A stretch of DNA of 64,000 nt, from contig NZ_BMPY01000027.1 of assembly GCF_014647835.1 (NCBI RefSeq), positions 1-64,000 on the forward strand, given 5' to 3'. The notes under the pieces were generated by a model, which worked only from the letters and a program-made list of their open reading frames with translations, searched no databases and was not told the origin of the DNA. The position numbers were made by a program, and so were the translations under genes. Below, piece after piece: positions 7,577 to 17,773 of this stretch (the first letter of the stretch is position 1; every line of letters starts with the position of its first letter). This stretch comes from Microbispora rosea subsp. aerata. GTDB taxonomy: Bacteria; Actinomycetota; Actinomycetes; Streptosporangiales; Streptosporangiaceae.

Positions 7577-10500
7577 ATGTTGAGGTTTCCCGGACTGCGG
7601 GGTTGGCGTGCGCTCACCGCCGCGGTCGTGGCGGGTGTGCTGGTGGGAGCCGGGGCGCCTGCGGCCGCGACGGCGGCGCGGGACGATCGCGCGGGGTCTG
7701 ACACGGGCCGGCTCGACGCCTGGCAGCGGGCCCTCGCACGCGCGGCCGAAACCCGGGAACCGGTCGAGGTGACCGAGGCCCGGACCGAGTTCACCACGAC
7801 GTACGCCAATCCGGACGGCCAGTCGTTCCGCCTGGAGCAGTCCACCACCCCGGTCAGGGTCAAGGGAGCTGACGGGGCGTGGAGGTCGCCCGACGCGACG
7901 CTGGAGCGGCGCGCCGACGGGAGCGTGGGCCCGGTCGCCGCCGCCGTGGGCATCTCCTTCTCCGGAGGCGGCGACGGCGGGAACCTCGTCACGATGACCC
8001 GGGACGGCCGGACGCTCACGCTGGGCTGGCCCGGGCCCCTGCCCGCGCCGGAGCTCGACGGCCCGAACGCCACCTACCGGGACGTGCTGCCCGATGTGGA
8101 CCTGAGGATGACCGCGACCACGGAGGGCTTCCGCCAGGTCCTGATCGTCAAGACGCCGAAGGCCGCGGCCAACCCCGCGCTGGCGCGGATCCGATACTCC
8201 GTCAGGTCGTCGGGGCTGAAGGTGAAGGAAACCGCGGACGGCGGCATGTCGGCGACCGACGGCAACGCCACCGAGGTCTTCTCCTCGCCCCCCGCCGCGA
8301 TGTGGGACTCCACCGGGGACCCCGCCGCCGGGCAGGCCGTGGCCGCCGCCGTGGCGGACAAGGGCGGCGCTCCCCGGGGCGCGCCCGCCGCCGGCGAGGG
8401 GCGGGCGGCGGACGAGGGGCACGCCGCCGACGGGCCGGCCCCCGGCGCACGGCACGCCGAGCTGCCGATCGAGGTCGGCGAGGACTCGCTCACGCTCGTG
8501 CCCGACACCGCCCTGCTGCGGCAGAAGGACGAGTCGGCCTACCCCGTCTACATCGACCCGACCGTGACGTGGGGGGAGACCGACCGGACGCTGCTGCGCT
8601 CGGACGGCTACAAGTCGTACAACTGGGGCAACGGCAGCAACAACCAGGGTGAGGGCGTCGGCCGCTGCGGCACCTGGAACGGCTACTACTGCGGGCCCGG
8701 ATACACCCAGCGGCTGTACTTCCAGTTCTCCCCGGCAAGCCTCAAGGGCAAGCAGGTGCTGAGCGCGGCGTTCCGCGTCACCGAGTCCTGGGCGTTCCAG
8801 TGCAGCCCCCGGTGGGTCGACCTGGTGCGGACCAACAACTTCACCTCGTCCACCACCTGGTCGAGCCGGCCCAAGGAGCTCGACTTGATGGTGGACCGGA
8901 ACGTCTCGGCGGGCCGCGGCTCGGCGTGCGACCCCGACCAGCCGCCCGCGGTGATCGAGTTCAAGGACAACCCCGAGGAGACGAACGAGAACCTGACCCC
9001 GACCGTGAAGGACTTCGCGGCGGGCAAGTTCGCCAAGCTCGCGCTGGAGCTGCGGGCGCACGACGAGAGCGACACCTCCGCCTGGAAGCGGTTCAGGAAC
9101 GACGCGGTGCTCGTGGTCGACTACGTGAGCATGCCGGGGGTGCCGACCGGGGTCGGCCTCGTCACCGGCTCGGGCACCGTCTGCGAGACGAAGGAGTCGG
9201 CGCCCGCGATCGTCTCCGACCCCACGCCCACCATGACGAACACCCCGCAGACCCTCGCGGGCGGCGAGTCGGGCGCGATGCTGCGCGGGGCGTTCTACGT
9301 GCAGAAGAAGAACGCCGACGGCACCTGGACGCAGGCCTTCCCCACGATCGAGCGGCCGACGAGCGGGCACGTCGGCGACAACGTGAAGGTGACCGCCGAC
9401 GCCCCGACGCTGTCGGAGGGCGTGCTGTACCGCTACGACGCGTGGACGCGGTCGTACTACAGCAACTACACCAAGTGGCTCGCCGGGACCAGCAGCTACC
9501 TGACCGCCGGCTGGTGCTACTTCAAGGTCGACCCGACCGCGCCGAAGGCGCCGGTGGTCACGCTCGGCGCGCCGTACACGCCGTGCACCACCACGAGCTG
9601 CACGGCGGCCGGCGGGCCGGGGCAGAGCACCACCGTCACCTTCGCCCCGGCGTCCGGCGACACCAACAACGTCGCCTACCAGTACCGCGTGTCCACCAGC
9701 TCGACCTGGTCGTCCGACATCGCGGGCACCACGGCCAAGGCGGTGATCACCCCGCCGGCCTCGGGGACGTTCACCCTGTACGTCAGGGCCAAGGACAACG
9801 TCGGCAGGTACGGCGCCACCACGGTCGTCGACTTCCTGGTCGCCACGGGCGCGGGCCCGGTCGGCAGGTGGCACTTCGACGAGGACTCCGGCGTCGCCGT
9901 CGACCGGGGCAGCGGGCGTCACGACGCCACGCTCTCCGGCGGAGCCGTACGGGACACCCGGGGACGCCGCGGCGAGGTCTGGTACGACGACGCGGGCAAC
10001 GCGCTGGACACCCCGAAGACCGACAAGGGCCTGAGCCTGAACGGCACGACGGCGTACGCCGCGACGTCCGGGCCCGTGCTGGAGACCCGGTCGGCCTACA
10101 CGGTCGCCGCCTGGGTGCGGCTGGACAAGGTGACCGACGACGGCATCGTGCTGTCGCAGGACGGCTCGGCGTACAGCCCGTTCCTGCTGTGGCACGAGAA
10201 GGACTACGGCGCCTTCTGCTTCGGCGTGAAGGACAAGGACGAGGCCACGGGCAAGGCCTACTTCGGGGTCTGCGGGAAGAACGGCACGTCCAGGGTGAAC
10301 GTCTGGACCCACCTGGCCGGCACCTACGACCCGGCGACGCAGAAGCTGAGCTTCTACGTCAACGGCGTGCCGCAGGGCACCACGACCGCGGCCGGCGCGT
10401 GGTCGGCCACCGGCCCGTTCGAGATCGGCCGCTACAAGTGGGCCGACGTCTTCCAGCACTACTTCCCCGGCTCGATCGACGAGGTCGCCGCCTGGCAGCG

Positions 10501-11266
10501 CGTCCTGACCCCCGAGGAGGTCGCGGCCGAGGCGCGGTCGGAGTCTCCGGTGTCCGGGCGCAACGACGTGGAGCTGGTGGCCGGCTGGGACCCGGCGGGA
10601 GCGTCGGGGACGCAGCTGCCCGACACGCTGTCGGGCTACGGCCGGGCGCTGACGCTGGCCGGCGGGGCGTCGCTGGACGGCGAGGGCCTGGTGCTCGACG
10701 GCGTGGACGACGCCGCCACCGCCGCGGGCCCGGTCGTGGACGACACCGGCTCGTTCACCGTGACCGTGAAGGTCGAGCTCGACCGCGACAAGATCCTGGC
10801 CAAGCCGATCGGGACCATCGGCCAGGTGGCCGGGCAGCGCACGGCCGACGGGTCGTCGTGGGGCCTGTGGTTCGAGCTCACCGGCAAGGAGACGCAGCTC
10901 GACGACGACGGCGACGAGGTCGGCGTCCCGGTCGGCTTCTGGCGCTTCGGCCGGGTCGGCAAGGACGGCACGAAGACCTGGGTGAGCTCCGACACCACGG
11001 CCAGCCTGGACAGCCCGGTCCGCCTGACCGGCGTGTACGACGCGCTGGCCGAAAACGGGCGGGTCGTGCGGCTCTACGTCGGGCACGAGCAGAACGACCT
11101 CGACCTGCCCTACACGGCCGAGCCCGGGTCGGGCGACTTCGCGGTCGGCAAGGGCTTCAGCGCGGCCTCCTGGGGTCACTTCCTCCCCGCGAGGATCACC
11201 GATCTGCGGCTGTGGGCGGGCGCCATGGCCGACTCCGACCAGCTCGACGCCGTCATCGGCGACTGA
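7577..11266 (+). CDS. Secreted DNRLRE/LamG-domain surface protein
   Basis: A 1229-residue exported protein. Residues 1-35 form a signal peptide (GWRALTAAVVAGVLVGAGAPAAATA). A region with YPVYIDPTVTW near residue 325 and a DNRLRE-type segment at about 375-517 follow (TQRLYFQFSPASLKGKQVLSAAF), then a fibronectin-like stretch at about 640-755. Two LamG/concanavalin-like jelly rolls end the protein: about 761-985 (VGRWHFDEDSG to PGSIDEVAAWQRVLTPEE) and about 997-1229. Proteins with this layout often sit beside RHS toxins in actinomycetes and are thought to act at the cell surface; no enzymatic motif is seen. It has its own strong promoter and is closed by a hairpin 7 bp after the stop, so it is transcribed separately from the RHS gene that follows. 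Confidence 0.85.
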   Translation: MLRFPGLRGWRALTAAVVAGVLVGAGAPAAATAARDDRAGSDTGRLDAWQRALARAAETREPVEVTEARTEFTTTYANPDGQSFRLEQSTTPVRVKGADGAWRSPDATLERRADGSVGPVAAAVGISFSGGGDGGNLVTMTRDGRTLTLGWPGPLPAPELDGPNATYRDVLPDVDLRMTATTEGFRQVLIVKTPKAAANPALARIRYSVRSSGLKVKETADGGMSATDGNATEVFSSPPAAMWDSTGDPAAGQAVAAAVADKGGAPRGAPAAGEGRAADEGHAADGPAPGARHAELPIEVGEDSLTLVPDTALLRQKDESAYPVYIDPTVTWGETDRTLLRSDGYKSYNWGNGSNNQGEGVGRCGTWNGYYCGPGYTQRLYFQFSPASLKGKQVLSAAFRVTESWAFQCSPRWVDLVRTNNFTSSTTWSSRPKELDLMVDRNVSAGRGSACDPDQPPAVIEFKDNPEETNENLTPTVKDFAAGKFAKLALELRAHDESDTSAWKRFRNDAVLVVDYVSMPGVPTGVGLVTGSGTVCETKESAPAIVSDPTPTMTNTPQTLAGGESGAMLRGAFYVQKKNADGTWTQAFPTIERPTSGHVGDNVKVTADAPTLSEGVLYRYDAWTRSYYSNYTKWLAGTSSYLTAGWCYFKVDPTAPKAPVVTLGAPYTPCTTTSCTAAGGPGQSTTVTFAPASGDTNNVAYQYRVSTSSTWSSDIAGTTAKAVITPPASGTFTLYVRAKDNVGRYGATTVVDFLVATGAGPVGRWHFDEDSGVAVDRGSGRHDATLSGGAVRDTRGRRGEVWYDDAGNALDTPKTDKGLSLNGTTAYAATSGPVLETRSAYTVAAWVRLDKVTDDGIVLSQDGSAYSPFLLWHEKDYGAFCFGVKDKDEATGKAYFGVCGKNGTSRVNVWTHLAGTYDPATQKLSFYVNGVPQGTTTAAGAWSATGPFEIGRYKWADVFQHYFPGSIDEVAAWQRVLTPEEVAAEARSESPVSGRNDVELVAGWDPAGASGTQLPDTLSGYGRALTLAGGASLDGEGLVLDGVDDAATAAGPVVDDTGSFTVTVKVELDRDKILAKPIGTIGQVAGQRTADGSSWGLWFELTGKETQLDDDGDEVGVPVGFWRFGRVGKDGTKTWVSSDTTASLDSPVRLTGVYDALAENGRVVRLYVGHEQNDLDLPYTAEPGSGDFAVGKGFSAASWGHFLPARITDLRLWAGAMADSDQLDAVIGD

Positions 11267-11272
11267 CGGAAG

Positions 11273-11303
11273 GCGCGGGGACCGGTGGCGCCGGTCCCCG
11301 CGC
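11273..11303 (+). terminator. Rho-independent-type hairpin after the LamG gene
   Basis: A perfect 13-bp stem (GCGCGGGGACCGG and its complement) with a 5-nt loop, without a clear T-run, as is common for actinomycete terminators. Confidence 0.8.
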
Positions 11304-11363
11304 GGTCTCGCTTCACCCGGTTAATCCGCGGGTTCTCTCTCGTCCTCGTGAGGAGGTTGGGTC

Positions 11364-14300
11364 ATGCGTCGGCCCGCAATTCGTGCTGCCCTCGTCACCG
11401 CGCTGGCGGTGGTGGTCTCGTTACCCGTCGGGGTGACGGCGGCCTCGGCCGCCGCCGCGCCGGGCTCGCCCGGGGCCCCTCCCGTGCAGAAACAACGGGC
11501 GAGCAAGGTCAGGGTCATGGACGCGAACGGGGCGAAGGAGGCCAGGCAGCGGGTCGCCGCGTCCAAGGCCCGCAACGACGCCTGGGCCGACCGGGCCGCC
11601 AAGGAGCGCGAGGCCGCCCGGTGGCCGAGCGCCGGCGAGGCCGACGTGCCGGTCGGCGGCGCGCGGGCCGTCAGCGTGGGCGGGCTCCCGGTGCGCCTGG
11701 AAGCGGAAGCGCCCGCCGCCGGGGCGCGGGCGGCCCGCGTGCGGGTGCTCGACCGGGCCGCCGCCGAGGCGGCCGGGGTGGACGGCGTGCTGCTGACCGT
11801 GTCGGCGCAGGCCCCGGGCACCGCGACGGTGAGCGTCGGCTACGCCGCCTTCGCCTCCGCGTACGGCGGCGGGTGGAGCGGCCGCCTGCGCCTGGTGCGG
11901 CTGCCCGCGTGCGCCGCGACCACCCCGGAGCGCCAGGAGTGCCGCACGCGGACCCCGCTGGACACCGACAACTCGGTCACGGCGCAGAGCCTGTCGGCGC
12001 GGGTCGCGTTCGACGCCGCCCCGGCCGTGCTGGCGGTGACCGCCGACGCCCCCGGTGTGGGCGGCGAGGCGGCCGACGGCAGCGGCAACTACGCCGCCAC
12101 CCCGCTGTCCGCGTCGTCCACCTGGCAGGCGGGCGGCAACTCCGGCTCCTTCACCTGGTCGTACCCGATCGCCCCGGTGGAGCCGGCGGCGGGCCCGGCG
12201 CCCGCGCTCGACCTGTCGTACGACTCGGGCAGCGTGGACGGGCGCACCTCCACCAGCAACAACCAGGGCACCTCGATCGGGGAGGGCTTCGAGACCGCCG
12301 CCACCTCCTACATCGACCGCCAGTTCGGCACCTGCCACGAGGACGGCCACGACAAGCAGTACGACCTGTGCTGGAAGTACGACAACGCCTCGCTCGTGCT
12401 GAACGGCAAGGCCACCGAGCTGGTCAAGGACGACGCCGGCGGCAGGTGGCGGCTGAAGAACGACGACGCGTCCACGGTCATCCACTCCACCGGCGCCGAC
12501 AACGGCGACGACGACGGCGAATACTGGACGGTCATCACCGGCGACGGCACGAAGTACGTCTTCGGCCTGAACAAGCTCGACGGCGCGGGCGGCCAGCGGA
12601 CCAACTCGGTGTTCACGGTCCCGGTGTACGGCGACGACTCCGGCGAGCCCGGCTACGACAAGGGCGGCTCCTTCGCCGGCCGGTCCGTCGATCAGGCGTG
12701 GCGGTGGAACCTCGACTACGTCGAGGACACCCACGGCAACGCCATGACGTACTGGTACACGGCGGAGACCAACTACTACCGCAAGAACAAGTCCGCCACG
12801 GCGACCGCCTCCTACGTCCGCGGCGGCTACCTCGACAAGATCCTCTACGGGCAGCGGTCCGACACGCTCTTCACCGTGGACGCGCCGTACCGGGTGGTCT
12901 TCTCCTACGCCGAGCGCTGCACGGCCTCCGACTGCGGCAGCCTCACCAAGGACACCGCGGAGAACTGGCCCGACGTCCCCTTCGACGCGATCTGCAAGAA
13001 GGACGCGGACAAGGACGACTGCCACGCGGAGAGCCCGGCCTTCTTCAGCCGCAAGCGCCTGGTGAAGATCGAGACGAGCGTCCTGTCCGGCACCGCGTAC
13101 AAGCCGGTGGACTCCTGGGCGTTCACCCAGAAGTACCTGGACGGCGGCGACATCGGCAGCTCCGCCGACCAGACGCTGGCGCTGATGTCGATCACGCGGA
13201 CGGGCTCCGCCGGCGACACGCCGCTGACGCTCGACCCCGTCTCGTTCACCTACACCATGCGGCCCAACCGGGTCGCCGGCGGCACCCAGCCGGGAGGCGG
13301 CGACATCCTGCCGCTGACCAGGCCGCGCATCGAGACGATCACCTCGGAGACCGGCGCGATCACCACGGTCTCCTACAACGAGCCCGAATGCGTGCGCGGC
13401 TCGACCATGCCGAAGGCCGAAGACGACAACCAGATGTCCTGCTATCCGCAGTTCTGGCACGTCAACGGCGCCACCGACGCCTCCATCGACTGGTTCAACA
13501 AATACCGCGTGCTCGCGGTGAACATCGCCGACCCGGCCGGGCACAACCCGCTCGTCGAGTACGCCTACGAATACTCCACACCCGGCTGGCGCTACAACGA
13601 CAGCCCGTTCACCCCGGCCGGCGAACGCACCTGGTCGCTGTGGCGCGGCTACCGGAAGGTCACGACGCACGTCGGCGCCGCGGGCGGCACCCGCACCACC
13701 TCGGTGGCGGTGTATCTGCAGGGCATGCACGGCGACCGGCTGCTCAAGTCCGGCAGCCCGCGGACGCTCGACCCCGACAGGCGGCGCACCGCCACCGTGC
13801 CGGGCCTCGACGTCGCCGGGCTCGACGTGCCCGACCTCACCGACTATGAGCAGTACGCCGGGTTCACCCGCGAGGAGATCACCTACGACGGGACCACGCC
13901 GATCGAGGTGACGGTCAACGACCCCTGGTCGGCCAAGACCGCCACCCAGCACAAGTCGCACGCCGACACCGAGGCGTACTACGTGCGCGTCGGCAAGACC
14001 TCGGAGCACACCTACCTGACCGTCCCCAAGACCTGGCGCACCGTCACCACCACCACGACGTACGACTCGTACGGCATGCCGGTCACGCAGGACAGCACGG
14101 GCGACACCGCCAAGAGCGGCGACGAGACCTGCACCCGCACCTGGTACGCCCGCGACGACGCCAAGGGCCTCAACTCGCTCGTCTCCCGCACCCGGGTGGT
14201 CGCCCGCGCCTGCTCGGTGAAGGAGGCCGACCTGTCGCTGCCCGCCGACAGCTCCACGGCCGGCGACGTGCTGTCCGACACGGCCACCGTGTACGACAAC

Positions 14301-17300
14301 CCCGCCGCGACCGGATGGTCGGCGGGCCAGAAACCGGTGAAGGGCGACGTCACCTGGACGGGACGGGCCACCGGCTACCCCTCGGCCGTCACCGGCGGCG
14401 AGCGGCCGCCGACCGGCTGGCAGCGCACCGCGTCGACCACCTACGACGCGCTGGGCAGGCCGCTGACCGTCACCGACGCGGGCGGCAACGTCACCACCAC
14501 GGCGTACACGCCCGCGGGGGCCGGTGTGCTCACCAGGAAGGTGGAGACCAACGCCAAGCAGCAGAAGGTGACGACGTTCCTCGACGGGACGCGCGGCCTT
14601 CCGGTGCGCACCTACGACCCCAACAACGGCAAGACCGAGCAGACCTACGACGCTCTCGGCAGGCTGACCGGCGTGTGGCTGCCCGACCGCAGCAAGGACG
14701 GCGGGCAGACCCCCACCTACGCTTACTCCTACGTCTACGAGCGGGGCAAGGCGCCCGCGATCGGCACCTCGGTCGTCAAGTCGTCCACCACCGCGAGCTG
14801 GTCGTACCAGATCTTCGACTCGCTGCTGCGGCCGATGCAGACGCAGAAGCCGACCCCGAACGGCGGGCGGCTGCTGACCGACACGCGGTACGACTCGCGC
14901 GGCCTCGCCTACGAGACCTACGCCGACATCTTCGATCCCACGCGGACGCCGAACGCCACCTACACGCGGGAGGAGTACGGCGAGGCGCCCAAGCAGACGA
15001 ACCTCGTCTTCGACGGCGCCGGGCGGCAGATCCGCAGCACGTTCCTGTCGTACGGCGTGGAGAAGTGGACGACCACCACGACCTACACCGGTGACTCCAC
15101 CGCCGTCAGCGCGGTGACCGGCGGGTCGGCGGTCCGCGTCATCACCGACGCCCTCGGCCGCACGGTCGAGCGGCGCGAGTACAACTCGCCGTCCCCCGCC
15201 GACACCCAGTACGGCGCGCCGGCCTCCAGCGGGTACACATCCACGTCCTTCACCTACCGGCCCGACGGCAAGGAGCTGACCGTCACCGGTCCCGACGGCG
15301 CGAAGTGGTCCTACACCTACGACCTGTTCGCCCGGCAGACCGGCATCGACGACCCCGACAAGGGCGCGAGCACGATCCGCTACACCCCGCTCGACCAGAT
15401 CGACACGGTGACCGGCGCGAACGGCACGGCCTTGCTGTACGGCTACGACGAGCTCGGCCGCAAGACCGGGCTGTGGTCGGGGTCGCGGACCGACGCGAAC
15501 AAGCTCGCCGCCTGGACCTACGACACCGTGGCCAAGGGCCAGCTCGCCTCGTCCACCAGTTACGAGGGCGGCGTGTCCGGCCGGGCGTACACGAAGAAGA
15601 TCCTCGCCTACGACGGGCAGTATCGCGCGACCCGCACCCAGATCGACATCGATCCCGACGATCCGATGGTCCTGTCCGGCGCGGCGAAGACCAGCTACGT
15701 CTTCGCCAGCGACTACAACCTCGACGGCACGCTGAAGAGCTCCACCGAGCCCGCGGCGGGCGGCCTGGCCGAGGAGAGGATCAGCCTGACCTACACCCCG
15801 ACCGGGCAGGTCGTCCGGGTGACCGGCACCACCGACTACCTGCAGAAGGCCGACTACAACGCCCTCGGCCAGCCGCTGCGGTTCACCCTCGGCCTGTCGG
15901 GAGCCGCGGAGGCCAAGAAGACCTTCCTCAGCAACACCTACGAGGAGGGGACCGACCGGCTGAAGCGGTCCTTCGTGACCACCCAGTCCACGCCGGTCAA
16001 GCCGCAGGACCTGACCTACCACTACGACGACGCGGGCAACGTCACCGCGATCGCCGACACCCCCACGCAGGACGGCGCGGGGCAGAGCGACATCCAGTGC
16101 TTCGCGTACGACGGGCAGCGGCGGCTGACCGAGGCGTGGACACCGGCCGCCGACGACTGCACGAGCAAGACGCCGGGCGGCGCCGCGCCGTACCGCACCG
16201 CCTACACCTACAACGCCTCCGGGCTGCGGGCGACGGAGACGCGCTACGACGGCACGACCGCGACCACCTCGACGTACTGCTACGGCGACACCGCCAGGCC
16301 GCACGCCCTGACCGCGGTCGTGACCGGCTCCTGCACGAGCGCGACCGCCACCTACACCTACGACAAGTCCGGCAACACGACCGGGCGGAACGGCCAGGTG
16401 CTGACCTGGGACGCGCAGGGCCGCATCGCGACCCTGACCCAGGGCACGCAGAAGACGGTCTACGTGTACGACGCCGACGGGGCGCTGCTGATCCGCCGCG
16501 CGGTGGGCGACGGGGAGAGCGTGCTCTACCTCGGCGCGACCGAGATTCACTCGAAGAGGACCGGCGGCACCGTCACCACCTGGGCCACCCGCTTCTACGC
16601 CGCGGACACCCAGGTGATAGCGGTGCGCACCACCCAGGGCGGCGGAAACGCCGTGTCCTTCCTCGCGGGCGACCACCACGGCACGTCCTCGCTGGCGGTC
16701 GACGCGGCCGACCAGACGATCAGCAAGCGGTTCACGACGCCGTTCGGCGCGCCGCGCGGGAGCACGGTCGGCGGCGCGTGGCCCGACGACAAGGGGTTCC
16801 TCGGCAAGCCCGCCGACCCCGCCACCGGGCTCACCCACGTCGGAGCCCGCATGTACGACCCGGCGATCGGCAGGTTCCTGAGCGTCGACCCGGTGCTGTC
16901 CACCGACCAGGCCCAGTCGCTCAACGGGTACTCGTACGGGAACAACAACCCCGTCACGTTCAGCGACCCGACGGGCGAGGAGATCGGCTCGCGGCCCAAC
17001 TCGTGCCAGTACTCCCTCAAGTACTGCGACAGGGAGACGCAGGCGAGCGTCGGGTACGACCCGAAGACGGGCAAGGTCGACCCCGCCAAGGGCGCCGCGC
17101 ATCGCAAGAAGAAGAATTCCGGGAAGAAGAGCTACCCGACGCCGAGCCCGTCCCCGGGCCCGTCGCCCAAGCCGCCGGCCGGGGGCTGCCAGTGCAAGCC
17201 CGTCAAGCGGGACACCGGCGTCAGCCTGCTCAAGGCGCTGCTCACCCGTCCGTTCCACTGGAACAACAACCTCAACGGCGCGAACGCGCTGGCCGTGACG

Positions 17301-17726
17301 TACGAGTTCCTGGCCAGCGAGGGGTGTGAACGGCGGGCCCTGCAGTACGTCTGCTACGGCGGCTCCCCCGGCGGCGACCAGCCGATGACGGTCGGCGACG
17401 TGCACTTCTACCCGTATTCGAAGAAGGAGTTCCAGAACCGGCTGCGGGAGGAGAAGCAGGCACGGGAGGACATCGCGAGGGTCGCCGGGCGGGAGGCGGC
17501 GAGGAAGTACGGGCCCGACCTCGAACGGCACGAGGCCGTGCACTCCGAGCAGTGGGCGCGTTACCGGAACGCCGCCGACTACATCGCGGCCTACGCCGGC
17601 GCCACCGTACGCTCGCAGTGGACCACCGGCAGCAAGTGGGCCTCCAACAGGTTCGAAGTCGAGGCCAACCTGTGGTGGGGCGGCTACGTCGAATGGCAGC
17701 CGCTGCAGGTGGGCCCCGTGAGGTAG
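11364..17726 (+). CDS. RHS-repeat polymorphic toxin with C-terminal HExxH zincin-like tip
   Basis: A 2120-residue secreted RHS/YD-repeat protein starting after a GAGGAGG ribosome binding site, with a signal peptide at residues 1-35. The N-terminal part has the SpvB/TcdB-like opening (GSFTWSYPI, LDLSYDSGSVDG), then many YD repeats, and the RHS core-associated motif GARMYDPAIGRFLSVDPV at about 1827-1844, ending in NPVTFSDPTG. After it the sequence changes character: a basic stretch, a proline/serine linker near 1923-1945, and a terminal domain of about 170 residues. That domain holds H2056-E-A-V-H2060 followed by E2098 and E2100 in NRFEVEANLWW, a zinc-metallopeptidase-like set. In this class the variable C-terminus is the toxin, encapsulated by the RHS barrel. 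Target unknown; the next gene is the likely immunity gene. Confidence 0.87.
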   Translation: MRRPAIRAALVTALAVVVSLPVGVTAASAAAAPGSPGAPPVQKQRASKVRVMDANGAKEARQRVAASKARNDAWADRAAKEREAARWPSAGEADVPVGGARAVSVGGLPVRLEAEAPAAGARAARVRVLDRAAAEAAGVDGVLLTVSAQAPGTATVSVGYAAFASAYGGGWSGRLRLVRLPACAATTPERQECRTRTPLDTDNSVTAQSLSARVAFDAAPAVLAVTADAPGVGGEAADGSGNYAATPLSASSTWQAGGNSGSFTWSYPIAPVEPAAGPAPALDLSYDSGSVDGRTSTSNNQGTSIGEGFETAATSYIDRQFGTCHEDGHDKQYDLCWKYDNASLVLNGKATELVKDDAGGRWRLKNDDASTVIHSTGADNGDDDGEYWTVITGDGTKYVFGLNKLDGAGGQRTNSVFTVPVYGDDSGEPGYDKGGSFAGRSVDQAWRWNLDYVEDTHGNAMTYWYTAETNYYRKNKSATATASYVRGGYLDKILYGQRSDTLFTVDAPYRVVFSYAERCTASDCGSLTKDTAENWPDVPFDAICKKDADKDDCHAESPAFFSRKRLVKIETSVLSGTAYKPVDSWAFTQKYLDGGDIGSSADQTLALMSITRTGSAGDTPLTLDPVSFTYTMRPNRVAGGTQPGGGDILPLTRPRIETITSETGAITTVSYNEPECVRGSTMPKAEDDNQMSCYPQFWHVNGATDASIDWFNKYRVLAVNIADPAGHNPLVEYAYEYSTPGWRYNDSPFTPAGERTWSLWRGYRKVTTHVGAAGGTRTTSVAVYLQGMHGDRLLKSGSPRTLDPDRRRTATVPGLDVAGLDVPDLTDYEQYAGFTREEITYDGTTPIEVTVNDPWSAKTATQHKSHADTEAYYVRVGKTSEHTYLTVPKTWRTVTTTTTYDSYGMPVTQDSTGDTAKSGDETCTRTWYARDDAKGLNSLVSRTRVVARACSVKEADLSLPADSSTAGDVLSDTATVYDNPAATGWSAGQKPVKGDVTWTGRATGYPSAVTGGERPPTGWQRTASTTYDALGRPLTVTDAGGNVTTTAYTPAGAGVLTRKVETNAKQQKVTTFLDGTRGLPVRTYDPNNGKTEQTYDALGRLTGVWLPDRSKDGGQTPTYAYSYVYERGKAPAIGTSVVKSSTTASWSYQIFDSLLRPMQTQKPTPNGGRLLTDTRYDSRGLAYETYADIFDPTRTPNATYTREEYGEAPKQTNLVFDGAGRQIRSTFLSYGVEKWTTTTTYTGDSTAVSAVTGGSAVRVITDALGRTVERREYNSPSPADTQYGAPASSGYTSTSFTYRPDGKELTVTGPDGAKWSYTYDLFARQTGIDDPDKGASTIRYTPLDQIDTVTGANGTALLYGYDELGRKTGLWSGSRTDANKLAAWTYDTVAKGQLASSTSYEGGVSGRAYTKKILAYDGQYRATRTQIDIDPDDPMVLSGAAKTSYVFASDYNLDGTLKSSTEPAAGGLAEERISLTYTPTGQVVRVTGTTDYLQKADYNALGQPLRFTLGLSGAAEAKKTFLSNTYEEGTDRLKRSFVTTQSTPVKPQDLTYHYDDAGNVTAIADTPTQDGAGQSDIQCFAYDGQRRLTEAWTPAADDCTSKTPGGAAPYRTAYTYNASGLRATETRYDGTTATTSTYCYGDTARPHALTAVVTGSCTSATATYTYDKSGNTTGRNGQVLTWDAQGRIATLTQGTQKTVYVYDADGALLIRRAVGDGESVLYLGATEIHSKRTGGTVTTWATRFYAADTQVIAVRTTQGGGNAVSFLAGDHHGTSSLAVDAADQTISKRFTTPFGAPRGSTVGGAWPDDKGFLGKPADPATGLTHVGARMYDPAIGRFLSVDPVLSTDQAQSLNGYSYGNNNPVTFSDPTGEEIGSRPNSCQYSLKYCDRETQASVGYDPKTGKVDPAKGAAHRKKKNSGKKSYPTPSPSPGPSPKPPAGGCQCKPVKRDTGVSLLKALLTRPFHWNNNLNGANALAVTYEFLASEGCERRALQYVCYGGSPGGDQPMTVGDVHFYPYSKKEFQNRLREEKQAREDIARVAGREAARKYGPDLERHEAVHSEQWARYRNAADYIAAYAGATVRSQWTTGSKWASNRFEVEANLWWGGYVEWQPLQVGPVR

Positions 17727-17773
17727 CGATCCGGTGAACCGGTGACTCCAAGCGAGAGCAGGAAAGGACGACG

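Noticed and set aside
7490-11179. A 1229-codon open frame antisense to the LamG gene
   Set aside because: Same GC-bias shadow; the plus-strand protein has a signal peptide, promoter, ribosome binding site and recognisable domains.
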